A DNA stretch of 64,000 nucleotides from LZORAL124-50-18 sp051208045 (lineage in GTDB: Bacteria > Pseudomonadota > Gammaproteobacteria > Pseudomonadales > Oleiphilaceae). Position numbers and translations under genes: made by a program. The notes under the pieces were generated by a model. That model had not been told where the DNA came from, searched no databases, and was given only the letters and a program-made list of their open reading frames with translations. The stretch is from assembly GCA_051208045.1 (NCBI GenBank), contig JBPJFY010000001.1:682001-746000 (forward strand), given 5' to 3'. Below, piece by piece: positions 53,102 to 62,487 of this stretch (position 1 is its first letter; each line of letters opens with the position of its first letter).

Positions 53102-53962
53102 ATGAATGTAATTGGCGTGGGGCATGCGGACAAAATGCGCGTGGAATGGGGTGAGCCGATCCAGTACTTTTTTCGACTGGACGAAGAAGAGATACCCGTC
53201 AATCCGCTGATCACACAGCGAATTCGAATACGCCATACGGGCAGTATCCGCTGTGGTCATTGTGGCAGACCCACGAAAAAAAGTTTCAATCAGGGGTATT
53301 GCTTTCCCTGCTTCAAAAAGCTCGCCCAATGTGACAGCTGCATCATGAGCCCTGAAAAGTGCCACTATGCTGCAGGCACCTGCCGTGAACCTGAGTGGGG
53401 GGAGACTCACTGTATGGTTGACCACATTGTCTACCTCGCGAATTCATCCGGCATCAAAGTGGGGATCACCCGAAAATCTCAGGTGCCCATCCGTTGGATC
53501 GATCAGGGGGCAACTCAGGCGATCCCCATGTATCAAGTGGCGACGCGCCATTTATCGGGTCTCGTTGAAGTGCTTTTCAAATCGCAAGTCACGGATCGTA
53601 CCAATTGGCGTGCCATGCTGAAGGGGAACCCTGAGCCCATGGATATGGCGCAGGTGCGCGCAGATCTGCATGCGAAGCTTCAGGTCGATGTGCAGGCAAT
53701 TGATCCGGACCCGGCGGCCGTGAAATTCCTCGGGCAGTCGGAAATTGTGACTGACTTACCGGGGAGTGGTGGTGCTGTGACGCTGGATTACCCGGTTTGG
53801 CACTGGCCAAACAAAGTGACCTCGATTAATCTCGACAAAACGCCGGAAGTAGAAGGGCAGCTCCTGGGTATTAAGGGGCAGTACCTCATTTTGGATGCGG
53901 GTTGCATTAATATCCGCAAATACAGCGCTTATGAATTGGAAATTGCCCTGGAAACCAGCTAG
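53102..53962 (+). CDS. DUF2797 family Cys-rich protein
   Basis: The product is 286 residues after a gaggag Shine-Dalgarno. A Cys-rich zone (about residues 48-105: IRCGHCGRPTKKS, YCFPCFKKLAQCDSCI, CHYAAGTCREP) could hold two zinc sites. Next comes HIVYLANSSGIKVGITR (about 109-125), which looks like the core of a GIY-YIG nuclease fold; this second point is inference. The family is DUF2797, with no assigned role. The stop is followed immediately by the 17-bp tandem repeat array and pepN. Confidence 0.85.
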   Translation: MNVIGVGHADKMRVEWGEPIQYFFRLDEEEIPVNPLITQRIRIRHTGSIRCGHCGRPTKKSFNQGYCFPCFKKLAQCDSCIMSPEKCHYAAGTCREPEWGETHCMVDHIVYLANSSGIKVGITRKSQVPIRWIDQGATQAIPMYQVATRHLSGLVEVLFKSQVTDRTNWRAMLKGNPEPMDMAQVRADLHAKLQVDVQAIDPDPAAVKFLGQSEIVTDLPGSGGAVTLDYPVWHWPNKVTSINLDKTPEVEGQLLGIKGQYLILDAGCINIRKYSAYELEIALETS

Positions 53963-53966
53963 CGCG

Positions 53967-54068
53967 GCAGTCTAACCATCTCAAAGTCAGATCTATCTCG
54001 GAATGATAGCCGTCTAGGAATGATAACCGTCTCAGAAATATAACAGTCTCGGAATTATAACAATGATG
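53967..54068. repeat. 17-bp imperfect tandem repeat, six copies, up to the pepN start
   Basis: Six consecutive 17-base units fill the whole gap between the DUF2797 stop and the pepN ATG. They begin at 53967, 53984, 54001, 54018, 54035 and 54052. The best two are gaatgatagccgtctag and gaatgataaccgtctca; a consensus is roughly GAATGATAACCGTCTCG. The first two copies are decayed (about 12/17 and 10/17) and the last runs into ATGATG of pepN. Confidence 0.75.
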
Positions 54069-56771
54069 AAAGAGTCCCAACCTGGAAGCATTTTCCTTAA
54101 AGATTACGTCCCACCCGCTTATCTCATCGATGAAACGCAACTACAGTTTGACCTATATGAAGATCATGCTCTGGTTACATCTACACTGACACTGCGGCGA
54201 AATCCGGAGGTGTCCGAAGCGAACGAAGCGTTGATTCTGAATGGTGTGGACCTGGAACTTGTGTCGCTGGCGGTGGACGGAGCTCTTTTAGGCCCCGACG
54301 ATTACCTGTTGGCGGGAGAGAATCTGACCGTGTCAGAGACGCCCGCGCGCTTTACCCTCACTTGTGTGACGCGCATTAAGCCTCAGGATAACACCTGTCT
54401 GGAAGGGCTCTATCGCAGCGCGAAGATGTTTTGCACCCAGTGTGAGGCGGAAGGGTTTCGACGAATTACTTATTATCTGGATCGGCCCGACGTGATGTCG
54501 TCCTTTACCACGAAAATCACCGCCGACAAAACTCGCTATCCGGTGCTGCTTTCGAACGGCAACGAAACCGAAGCGGGTGATCTGCCGGAAGGACGCCACT
54601 ATGTTACCTGGCAGGACCCTTTCAAGAAGCCGAGTTATCTGTTCGCGCTGGTTGCCGGGGATTTGCACCTCCAGGAAGATCGTTTCGTCACCATGAAGGG
54701 CCGTGAGATTGCGCTTCGCATGTATGTTGATTCTCATAATGCCGATAAGTGCGACTTTGCCATTGAGTCATTAAAAAAGTCCATGACCTGGGATGAAGAG
54801 GTCTATGGTCGTGAATATGATCTTGATATTTTCATGATCGTCGCTGTGGATGATTTCAACATGGGGGCGATGGAAAACAAGGGGCTCAACATCTTTAATT
54901 CGTCGTGCGTTCTGGCCAAGCCTGAAGCATCGACGGATGCGGCATTTGAGCGCATTGAAGGTATCGTTGCGCATGAGTACTTCCACAACTGGTCGGGTAA
55001 TCGCGTCACCTGTCGCGACTGGTTTCAACTCAGTTTGAAGGAAGGATTTACGGTGTTTCGCGATGCCGAATTTTCTGCAGATATGGGGTCGCGTGACGTT
55101 AAACGGATTGATGATGTGAATGTGCTCAGAACCGCGCAGTTTGCGGAAGATGCGGGCCCCATGGCGCACCCCGTTCGACCGGATTCGTACATCGAGATCT
55201 CAAATTTTTACACGCTGACGATTTATGAAAAGGGTGCAGAAGTGGTGCGAATGATCCACACGCTGCTGGGTCCTGAGTTGTTCCGAAAGGGAAGTGATCT
55301 CTATTTTGACCGCTTCGACGGCATGGCGGTGACCACCGATGATTTTGTTCAGACGATGGAATACGTCAGCGGTCTGGATCTGACACAATTCCGGCGCTGG
55401 TATGATCAGGCAGGTACGCCGGTGTTGACGGTAGAAGAGGAGTACCAGGCAGAGGCGCAAACATACACGCTTCGTGTGAAGCAGCACTGCCCGGATTCCC
55501 CGGGACAAACCAACAAAAAGCCCTACCATATCCCCTTCGCCATCGGCTTGCTGGACGAGCAGGGCAGGGACATTCCCCTGATTTCTCAGGCAGATCAGAC
55601 CTTTGCCTGCGCTGGCGAGCTCACCGGTGACACGGCAACCACCGTCCTGAACCTGAAGGCTGAGGAAGAGCTCTTCACGTTCACCGGTGTGTCGGCAAAA
55701 CCTCGCGCATCGTTGCTACGTGGCTTTTCTGCGCCAGTTCGGCTGCAGTTTCCGGTCGATCGGAATGATCTGATGTTTCTGATGAGCCACGATTCGGATG
55801 GCTTTAATCGCTGGGATGCGGGACAGAAACTTGCTTTAGACGTGATTCAGGAGTTGATCGCCAAACAAGTGCAAGGCCTTACCGTGGATGCAAGCCTGGT
55901 CGACACGCGCTTGATTGAGGCCTACCGAAACACCATCACGGCAGGATTGAAAGAGGACTCTCAGGATAAGCGTGCGAAAGCTTTGCTCGCCAAGATGATG
56001 ATGTTGCCGAGCGAGCAGTACTTGACGGAGGTTTCGCCACTTGCCCATGTGGATGCCATTCATAGCGCACGTGGCCTCGTGCTGACCACTCTCGCAGAAG
56101 CGCTCAAGCCTGAGCTGCGTCAGCTCTATGTCGCGAATGAGGGTGGTTCGGCGTACCAGTTCACTGCGCCGGAAGTCGCGCGGCGAGCGGTGCGTAATAC
56201 CGCATTGGGCTGGCTGTTGATGATCGATGACGAACAGGCGCTGGAGTGGGCGCTCGCGCAATATTCCAATGCGACCTGTATGACGGACCGTATTGGCGCG
56301 CTGGCCGCCCTGATGGAGTCGCAGTTCATTCCCGAGCGAGATGCGATGCTGAGTGCATTCTATGATGCCTGGAAGCAGGATGCACAGGTGGTGGAGTCTT
56401 GGTTTGCATTACAGTGCAGTAACTCGAAAACCGGTACCCTGGCACGGGTGCAAGGTTTAATGTCGCATCCTGCTTTTGATGTGCGAAATCCGAACAAGCT
56501 TCGGGCGGTGATCGGGTCATTCGTGAACCAGAGCCTGGTAAACTTTCATGAGAAAAGCGGGGAAGGGTATGCTTTCCTGGCAGATCGCGTGATTGAATTG
56601 GACAGACAGAATCCACAAATTGCCGCACGACTGGTGATTCCGCTTACTCGGTGGAAAAAATACGATACGGAGCGTCAGGTGCTTATGCAGAGCCAGCTGG
56701 AGCGTATATTGGCCGTAGGCAACCTGTCGAAAGATGTGTATGAAATTGTTTCGAAAGGCAAGAATAACTGA
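54063..56771 (+). CDS. pepN: aminopeptidase N
   Basis: The product is 902 residues, close to the E. coli length. The M1 exopeptidase motif GAMENKG precedes the zinc site HEYFHNW (H304, E305, H308), with the third ligand Glu in LKEGFTVFRD. The domain order is N-terminal beta-sandwich, thermolysin-like domain, then beta and helical C-terminal domains. It is the main cytosolic aminopeptidase. The start (ATG 54063 or 54066) lies inside the last copy of a 17-bp repeat and has no clear Shine-Dalgarno, which is unusual. Confidence 0.97.
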   Translation: MMKESQPGSIFLKDYVPPAYLIDETQLQFDLYEDHALVTSTLTLRRNPEVSEANEALILNGVDLELVSLAVDGALLGPDDYLLAGENLTVSETPARFTLTCVTRIKPQDNTCLEGLYRSAKMFCTQCEAEGFRRITYYLDRPDVMSSFTTKITADKTRYPVLLSNGNETEAGDLPEGRHYVTWQDPFKKPSYLFALVAGDLHLQEDRFVTMKGREIALRMYVDSHNADKCDFAIESLKKSMTWDEEVYGREYDLDIFMIVAVDDFNMGAMENKGLNIFNSSCVLAKPEASTDAAFERIEGIVAHEYFHNWSGNRVTCRDWFQLSLKEGFTVFRDAEFSADMGSRDVKRIDDVNVLRTAQFAEDAGPMAHPVRPDSYIEISNFYTLTIYEKGAEVVRMIHTLLGPELFRKGSDLYFDRFDGMAVTTDDFVQTMEYVSGLDLTQFRRWYDQAGTPVLTVEEEYQAEAQTYTLRVKQHCPDSPGQTNKKPYHIPFAIGLLDEQGRDIPLISQADQTFACAGELTGDTATTVLNLKAEEELFTFTGVSAKPRASLLRGFSAPVRLQFPVDRNDLMFLMSHDSDGFNRWDAGQKLALDVIQELIAKQVQGLTVDASLVDTRLIEAYRNTITAGLKEDSQDKRAKALLAKMMMLPSEQYLTEVSPLAHVDAIHSARGLVLTTLAEALKPELRQLYVANEGGSAYQFTAPEVARRAVRNTALGWLLMIDDEQALEWALAQYSNATCMTDRIGALAALMESQFIPERDAMLSAFYDAWKQDAQVVESWFALQCSNSKTGTLARVQGLMSHPAFDVRNPNKLRAVIGSFVNQSLVNFHEKSGEGYAFLADRVIELDRQNPQIAARLVIPLTRWKKYDTERQVLMQSQLERILAVGNLSKDVYEIVSKGKNN

Positions 56772-57141
56772 CATGCTGTTGCTTAGAGGTCACTTCATTA
56801 AAAATTACCCATCGGAATAGACAGATCCACGCTTTCTGCTAAATATAATAGGAAGGGGTTGAAGCGTGTCGATTGTATGCAAAGGGATCGGCGGGAGAGG
56901 AACTTTCGCCGGTACCCGGTCGTCATAGTTACCTATATTGTGTTTGATTCGTGCTGTGCATGCGCAAGCGTGGGGCAGATGCCACGTATATTCCGCGTTC
57001 AGTTACACAAATATCATGCAGTAACAATATCTAACAAATGTTAACTCGAAGGTTTGAACCGTTAAGGGTAGAGTGCGCATGCTTTGTGGCACATCTTTGA
57101 ATTATCTGAAAATTCAATTGGTTAGTTATCAAGGGAAAATA
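56772..57141. other. intergenic region between pepN and the DUF1329 gene
   Basis: This 370-base gap has no supported gene; a 61-codon frame at 56859-57044 has no Shine-Dalgarno or protein-like pattern. A TATAAT lies at 56844-56849 without a good -35. The promoter for the DUF1329-YCF48-MMPL group should be in this gap. Confidence 0.55.
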
Positions 57142-58524
57142 ATGAACAAAAAGAAACTACTCACAGCAGGCTTTTTGTTGCTCTCCTGTTTTGGCCTCAC
57201 TGTTGAGGCAAAAGTCTCCACACAGGAAGCAGCTAAATTAGACAGCGAGTTAACGCCCTTCGGCGCAATTCGAAAAGGGAACAAAGCGGGCACCATTCCA
57301 GCCTGGGATGGTGGGTACGCCAAACCGCCTGCCTCCTACAAACGTTCCGGCCAACACCACCCTGATCCTTTCGACAAGGATAAGGTGTTGTTTACCATCA
57401 CGGCCCAAAACGCCGACAAATACAAAGACAACCTGACGCCGGGCCTGGCGGCGCTGTTGAAAACTTACCCCACGTCGTTCAAATTGCCGGTCTATCAATC
57501 GCGCAGAACGCACACCGCTCCGGATTGGGTGATCAAAAATACCAAGAAAAATGCGTTGACTGCGGAGTTAAATGAAGCGGGCACCGGGATCTCGGGCGCT
57601 TATGGTGGCGTACCGTTCCCAATATTGTCTGGTACTGAGCGTGAAAAGGCATTACAGACTCTGTGGAATCATATTACCCGCTGGCGGGGTGTGTTCGTGA
57701 CTCGTCGATCAAACGAGGTGGCCGTCCAGCGAAATGGCGAATACACGTTGGTCAGTTCGCAGCAGGAAATTTTCTGGAATTTTTACAACCCCAAAGGCTC
57801 AGAAAAAGATCTGGAAAACATACTCTTCTATTATCTTTCATTCACCAAAGCGCCAGCGCGATTGGCGGGTGGGGCGGTACTGGTTCACGAAACGCTGGAT
57901 CAAATGAAGGAGCCTCGCGCGGCCTGGGGGTATAACAAGGGACAGCGCCGCGTCCGCCGCGCGCCGAACCTGGCCTATGACTCGCCAATTGCAGCTGCAG
58001 ATAACTTGAGAACGGCGGATGACACGGACATGTACAATGGTTCACCTGACTTGTACGAGTGGACCTACAAAGGGTTGAAAGAATTTTACATTCCCTATAA
58101 CAACTACAAGGCGAGTTTGGACACCACCAAGTACAAAGACCTGCTGGGTGTTTCCCACATCAATCCTGACTATTCGCGCTGGGAATTGCATCGCGTGCAT
58201 GTGGTGGAAGGTAATCTGAAGGGCAGTGCTCGTCACATCTACAAGAAACGTGTGTTCTACATTGATGAAGACAGCTGGGGTATCGCGCTGGCAGACCAGT
58301 ATGATGCGCGTGATGAGTTGTGGCGTGTCAGTACGGCATACATGAAAAACTTTTATGAGCTTCCCGGTGTATGGACCGCTTTTGACGTGTTCTATGATCT
58401 GCAGGCACGCAGGTACCATGTTCAGGGCCTGGATAACGAAGAGCGTGACACGCGTGTGTTCGAGGACAAGATCCCTAATCCAAGATACTTCAAACCGCGT
58501 GAGCTGAGGCGTCGCGGCCGTTAA
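57142..58524 (+). CDS. DUF1329 family periplasmic protein
   Basis: The product is 460 residues from ATG 57142, preceded by aaggga. A signal peptide (MNKKKLLTAGFLLLSCFGLTVEA) leads to the DUF1329 body: LGAELTPFGA-like start (DSELTPFGAIRKGNKAGTIPAWDGG), GVPFPI, QRRVRRAPNLAYDSP and a Tyr/Trp-rich C-terminal half. I believe DUF1329 proteins may share the LolA/LolB-like concave sheet, but cannot test it here. They often sit with DUF1302 barrels, YCF48-like proteins and MMPL pumps; the last two follow here, but the barrel gene is missing from its usual place upstream. Confidence 0.92.
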   Translation: MNKKKLLTAGFLLLSCFGLTVEAKVSTQEAAKLDSELTPFGAIRKGNKAGTIPAWDGGYAKPPASYKRSGQHHPDPFDKDKVLFTITAQNADKYKDNLTPGLAALLKTYPTSFKLPVYQSRRTHTAPDWVIKNTKKNALTAELNEAGTGISGAYGGVPFPILSGTEREKALQTLWNHITRWRGVFVTRRSNEVAVQRNGEYTLVSSQQEIFWNFYNPKGSEKDLENILFYYLSFTKAPARLAGGAVLVHETLDQMKEPRAAWGYNKGQRRVRRAPNLAYDSPIAAADNLRTADDTDMYNGSPDLYEWTYKGLKEFYIPYNNYKASLDTTKYKDLLGVSHINPDYSRWELHRVHVVEGNLKGSARHIYKKRVFYIDEDSWGIALADQYDARDELWRVSTAYMKNFYELPGVWTAFDVFYDLQARRYHVQGLDNEERDTRVFEDKIPNPRYFKPRELRRRGR

Positions 58525-58557
58525 GTCCGCGGAGCGTGCAAGCGTTCCCTTTTTCAA

Positions 58558-58577
58558 AAGCGGCCACTCGGCCGCTT
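58558..58577 (+). other. hairpin between the DUF1329 and YCF48-like genes
   Basis: A perfect 8-bp stem (aagcggcc / ggccgctt) with a four-base loop lies 33 bases after the DUF1329 stop. The T-run is poor (cctt), so it may be a weak terminator that lets DUF1329 be made in excess over the downstream genes. Confidence 0.5.
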
Positions 58578-58708
58578 CCTTGCGTTGATAAAAACGTGAA
58601 ATCTACTACCCTCATAATTCAAGAGTTCATTCTTAAAGCATCGGTAAAAAGGCGAGTTCTATGATTAACCAACTGCCGCGAGGCCTGCTTCACAGGAGTA
58701 CCCACCGG

Positions 58709-59854
58709 ATGAATACCAAACGGGGGCAGCGTTTTTGGATGGCTGCCATGATATCTGCCGGATTGTCGCTTGGATCTCCAGCTGCTCTGGCGTTAGATGA
58801 TGTGCTGGTCACGCCGTCCATGCCGACGCAAAAGGCGACGGAATCTTTGCTGTTGGATGTGGCCAGCGCAGGATCCACGTATGTTGCGGTAGGGGAACGG
58901 GGGCACGCGATATACTCCTCCGACGGTGGGGTTACCTGGGCTCAGGGCTCTGTGCCGGTGTCTACTGTGCTTACGGCCGTGTTCTTTGTCGATGCGAATA
59001 ACGGCTGGGCCGTGGGGCATGGTGGCGTTGTGCTAGGGACGACGGACGGTGGAAAAAACTGGACGAAGCAGTTTGATGGTAATCTGGCCAATCAGATGGT
59101 CATCAAGGCGGCGGAAAACAAGGTCGGCCGACTGGAATCTGAAATTGATGCTGCCTCGGATGATGATAAGCCCGATCTGGAATATGCACTGGAGGAAGCG
59201 CAGTTCGGATTGGATGATGCTAAGGCAGATGCAGCGACCGGGCCGAGTAAACCGTTACTGGATGTGTGGTTTAAAGACAAAAATAATGGATTTGCGGTAG
59301 GGGCATACGGCTTCTTTTTTCGCACCACTGATGGAGGCCAAAATTGGGAAAACTGGGCACCCAAATTGGAAAATCCGGACCGATTCCACTTGAACGCAAT
59401 TGGGCGTATCACGGGCGATGTGCTTTTCATTGTGGGTGAGGCCGGCATGGTGTTTTCGTCCACTGATTTTGGGGAATCCTGGGAGCGGCTTGAGTCTCCC
59501 TACCAAGGGTCATTTTTTGGTGTAACCGGGACCGGAAATGTGAATGAAGTGCTGGCATTTGGTTTACGAGGTAATGTGTTCCGGTCCGTGGATTTGGGTC
59601 AGACCTGGGAGCAATCAGACTCTGGCACGGAATCTACCCTGGTCGCAGGCGCGCCCGGTGAAGGTGGAAACGTGACGCTGGTAGGCGCACAGGGTGTGGT
59701 GGCTGTGAGCAACAACAGTGGTGAAAGTTTCATCGCCAAGGAAAGGGCGGATCGGTTGGCGTTAACCTCCGTCGCGCATCGAAAAGATCAGGCTCTGCTT
59801 CTGTTCGGTGAGGGTGGTGTGGTCATTGCGAACAGCAAAGGCAATAACCTTTAA
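58709..59854 (+). CDS. YCF48-like (BNR/beta-propeller) periplasmic protein
   Basis: The product is 381 residues from ATG 58709, which has aggag upstream; ATG 58661 in the same frame is possible. A signal peptide ends near ALALD. Repeated SSDGGVTW, TTDGGKNW, TTDGGQNWENW, STDFGESWERL and SVDLGQTWEQ units mark BNR-type propeller blades as in plant YCF48/HCF136. Residues about 123-182 are an insertion with a charged helical pattern (AENKVGRLESEIDAASDDD) between blades. It lies between DUF1329 and an MMPL pump and probably forms part of that transport complex. Confidence 0.9.
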   Translation: MNTKRGQRFWMAAMISAGLSLGSPAALALDDVLVTPSMPTQKATESLLLDVASAGSTYVAVGERGHAIYSSDGGVTWAQGSVPVSTVLTAVFFVDANNGWAVGHGGVVLGTTDGGKNWTKQFDGNLANQMVIKAAENKVGRLESEIDAASDDDKPDLEYALEEAQFGLDDAKADAATGPSKPLLDVWFKDKNNGFAVGAYGFFFRTTDGGQNWENWAPKLENPDRFHLNAIGRITGDVLFIVGEAGMVFSSTDFGESWERLESPYQGSFFGVTGTGNVNEVLAFGLRGNVFRSVDLGQTWEQSDSGTESTLVAGAPGEGGNVTLVGAQGVVAVSNNSGESFIAKERADRLALTSVAHRKDQALLLFGEGGVVIANSKGNNL

Positions 59855-59882
59855 TAATCGGCAAGTTTCAGGGGAATAATTC

Positions 59883-62279
59883 ATGTCTAACCCAAAGCAT
59901 GACAAAGGTGAACACTATATCGTGACACCGCAGGCAGAGCCATTTCTGGAAAGGATGATTTTTAACAACCGGTTTGTCATTCTGGTTCTGTTTTTTCTGC
60001 TCACCGTGTTTTTCGGCTATAACGCCAGTCAAATCAAACCAGACGCGAGTCTGGAGCGATTGATTCCTCTGGATCACCCGTTCATCAAGAATATGTTGAA
60101 CAAACGGGAGGATCTGGAGAATCTTGGAAATGCCATACGAATCGCGGTATCTGTAAAAAATGGCGACATTTTTAACAAAGAGTATATGGCTACGCTGCAG
60201 CAGATCACCGACGAGGTGTTCTATCTTCCCGGTGTTGACCGATCAGGCCTGAAGTCCATCTGGACGCCAAACGTGCGCTGGGTGGAAGTGACCGAAGAGG
60301 GGTTTCAAGGCGGGCCGGTGATTCCTGATGGCTACGACGGCTCCAAGCAGAAACTGGAGCAGTTGCGCAGCAATATCCTCAAGTCTGGACAGGTGGGCAG
60401 CCTGGTGGCGGACAACTTTCAGTCGACCATTATTCTGGCACCTTTAACTGAACTTGATCCGGAAACCGGGCAAAAGATTGATTACAAAGCGTTTTCACGC
60501 TTGCTGGAAGAGAAGGTTCGTACCAAATACGAGCAACTTAATCCCAACATCAATGTGCATATCATTGGTTTCGCCAAAAAAGTCGGGGATCTGATTGAAG
60601 GGATTGGGTCGATTGCCAAGTTTGCTGCAGTAACGATTTTGCTGACGTTTATCTTCCTGTTGGTGTATTCCCGTTGCTTCAAGAGCACCCTGGTGCCCAT
60701 TTTTGCCTCTATTGTCGCCGTCTTCTGGCAGCTGGGCATACTGAGGCTGCTCGGGTACGGTATGGACCCGTATTCCGTACTCGTACCGTTCCTTGTGTTT
60801 GCGATCGGTATCAGTCACGGGGTTCAGGTTGTCAACGCCATGGCGGTTGAGGCAGCGAAAGGGTTTGACCCCATGACCTCGGCCAGGCTGGCATTCCGAC
60901 AGTTGTATATCCCGGGCATGCTTGCCCTCGTGAGTGACGCGATCGGCTTCCTTACGCTGTTGTTTATTACGATCGATGTTATCAAGGATCTGGCGGTGGC
61001 AGCCGGTGTCGGGGTGGCGGTGATTATCGTGACGAACCTCGTACTGCATCCGATCATCATGTCTTACATTGGCATCAGCAAATCCGGTATTTCGCATGTC
61101 CAGAACCACGGTGAGAAGGCGGATCGAAAGTGGAAGATGATGTCTTATTTTTCACACCCCAGTATTGCGCCAATTTCGGTATTGATCGCGATTCTTGGTT
61201 TCGGTCTGGGTTTCTATTATCAGAAGGATTTGAAAATTGGTGACCTGGATAAGGGCGCGCCGGAACTTCGTCCAGACTCTGTTTATAACCTGGATAATGA
61301 ATACATTATCAGTAACTACAGTACCAGCTCGGATGTGATGGTGGTCATGGTGGAAACCGAGCCAGAGAAGTGTACGAGCTATCCGGTGATGTCCGCGATG
61401 GATCGACTGCAGTGGGTGCTGGAAAATACGCCTGGGGTGCAGACTACCGCTTCGCTGGTGACGGTCTCAAAAATTGTGACCAAGGCTTTCAACGAGGGTA
61501 ACTGGAAGTGGTATGAGTTGTCACGCAACCAGACCATTATCAACTCCTCGGTTCAGCGTGCGCCCAGTGGTATGGTGAATACCGATTGTAGTTTGACGCC
61601 GTTAATCATTTTCCTTGAGGACCACAAGGCGGAAACGTTGAAAGAAGTGGTGAATGTGATCCAGAAGTTTGTGGATGACAATCCCTTCGACAACTTCCAG
61701 TTCCTGCTGGCTGCGGGTAACGGCGGTATTGAGGCGGCCACCAACGAAGTTATCCAAAAAGCCAAGAACATGATGCTGTTCTTTGTTTACGCGGTGGTGA
61801 GCACCCTGTGCTTCATCACCTTCCGCAGCATACGCGCCGTGCTCTGTATCGTGACACCACTGGGGTTGACCTCCGTACTCTGTGAAGCCCTTATGGCCAA
61901 GATGGGGATTGGCATCAAGGTCGCCACGTTGCCTGTAATTGCATTGGGCGTGGGCATCGGGGTGGACTATGGCATCTATATTTACTCCAAACTGGAGCAG
62001 ATGCTGTTGCAGGGGAAACCGCTGCAGGAAGCCTATTACGAAACACTGCGTACAACGGGTAAAGCAGTATGCTTCACCGGGCTCACGCTGGGTGTGGGCG
62101 TATGTACCTGGATCGTATCTCCCATCAAATTCCAGGCGGACATGGGAATTCTGTTGTTCTTCATGTTCCTGTGGAATATGGTCGGCTCCATCTGGTTGTT
62201 GCCGGCACTGGCCCGGTTCCTGCTGAGCCCCGAGAAAATGGTGGCCAAGGCAAAGGCTGCGCAAGCCGCTTCTGCTTGA
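59883..62279 (+). CDS. MMPL/RND superfamily transporter
   Basis: The product is 798 residues. Two halves each have one helix, a large periplasmic loop, then five helices: helix 1 at about 30-50, loop to about 235, helices 2-6 to about 400, and the same order again. The region LGVGIGVDYGIYIYSKLEQML and AIGISHGVQVVNAMA are the sterol-sensing-type GxxxD repeats of MMPL proteins. It starts 28 bases after the YCF48-like stop and ends in a strong terminator. These pumps often move lipids or other hydrophobic compounds; the cargo here is unknown. Confidence 0.93.
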   Translation: MSNPKHDKGEHYIVTPQAEPFLERMIFNNRFVILVLFFLLTVFFGYNASQIKPDASLERLIPLDHPFIKNMLNKREDLENLGNAIRIAVSVKNGDIFNKEYMATLQQITDEVFYLPGVDRSGLKSIWTPNVRWVEVTEEGFQGGPVIPDGYDGSKQKLEQLRSNILKSGQVGSLVADNFQSTIILAPLTELDPETGQKIDYKAFSRLLEEKVRTKYEQLNPNINVHIIGFAKKVGDLIEGIGSIAKFAAVTILLTFIFLLVYSRCFKSTLVPIFASIVAVFWQLGILRLLGYGMDPYSVLVPFLVFAIGISHGVQVVNAMAVEAAKGFDPMTSARLAFRQLYIPGMLALVSDAIGFLTLLFITIDVIKDLAVAAGVGVAVIIVTNLVLHPIIMSYIGISKSGISHVQNHGEKADRKWKMMSYFSHPSIAPISVLIAILGFGLGFYYQKDLKIGDLDKGAPELRPDSVYNLDNEYIISNYSTSSDVMVVMVETEPEKCTSYPVMSAMDRLQWVLENTPGVQTTASLVTVSKIVTKAFNEGNWKWYELSRNQTIINSSVQRAPSGMVNTDCSLTPLIIFLEDHKAETLKEVVNVIQKFVDDNPFDNFQFLLAAGNGGIEAATNEVIQKAKNMMLFFVYAVVSTLCFITFRSIRAVLCIVTPLGLTSVLCEALMAKMGIGIKVATLPVIALGVGIGVDYGIYIYSKLEQMLLQGKPLQEAYYETLRTTGKAVCFTGLTLGVGVCTWIVSPIKFQADMGILLFFMFLWNMVGSIWLLPALARFLLSPEKMVAKAKAAQAASA

Positions 62280-62297
62280 TTTGTTCATCCGTAAAAC

Positions 62298-62322
62298 ACC
62301 GCGCCTCGGCGCGGTTTTTTTT
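62298..62322 (+). terminator. rho-independent terminator of the DUF1329-YCF48-MMPL group
   Basis: A stem (accgcgc / gcgcggt) with a CTCG tetraloop is followed by eight T. It lies 18 bases after the MMPL stop. Confidence 0.93.
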
Positions 62323-62487
62323 GGTCTCAAAATAATGAAAATATTAAGAGGCTAAGTCGGCCTGTTGAAGCAAGACGTTGTACGGCGGGTGAAATGTAAC
62401 TTTATTTTATCGAGATCCTGAACTAGGTTTAATGTGTATACCTGCGGAAGTGCGCTTCCGTTAAGTTCATAAGCAAACGAGGGAAGG

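Noticed and set aside
56859..57044. 61-codon plus-strand frame in the pepN-DUF1329 gap
   Set aside because: No Shine-Dalgarno, Arg/Cys-rich composition without a signal or domain, and no operon link.
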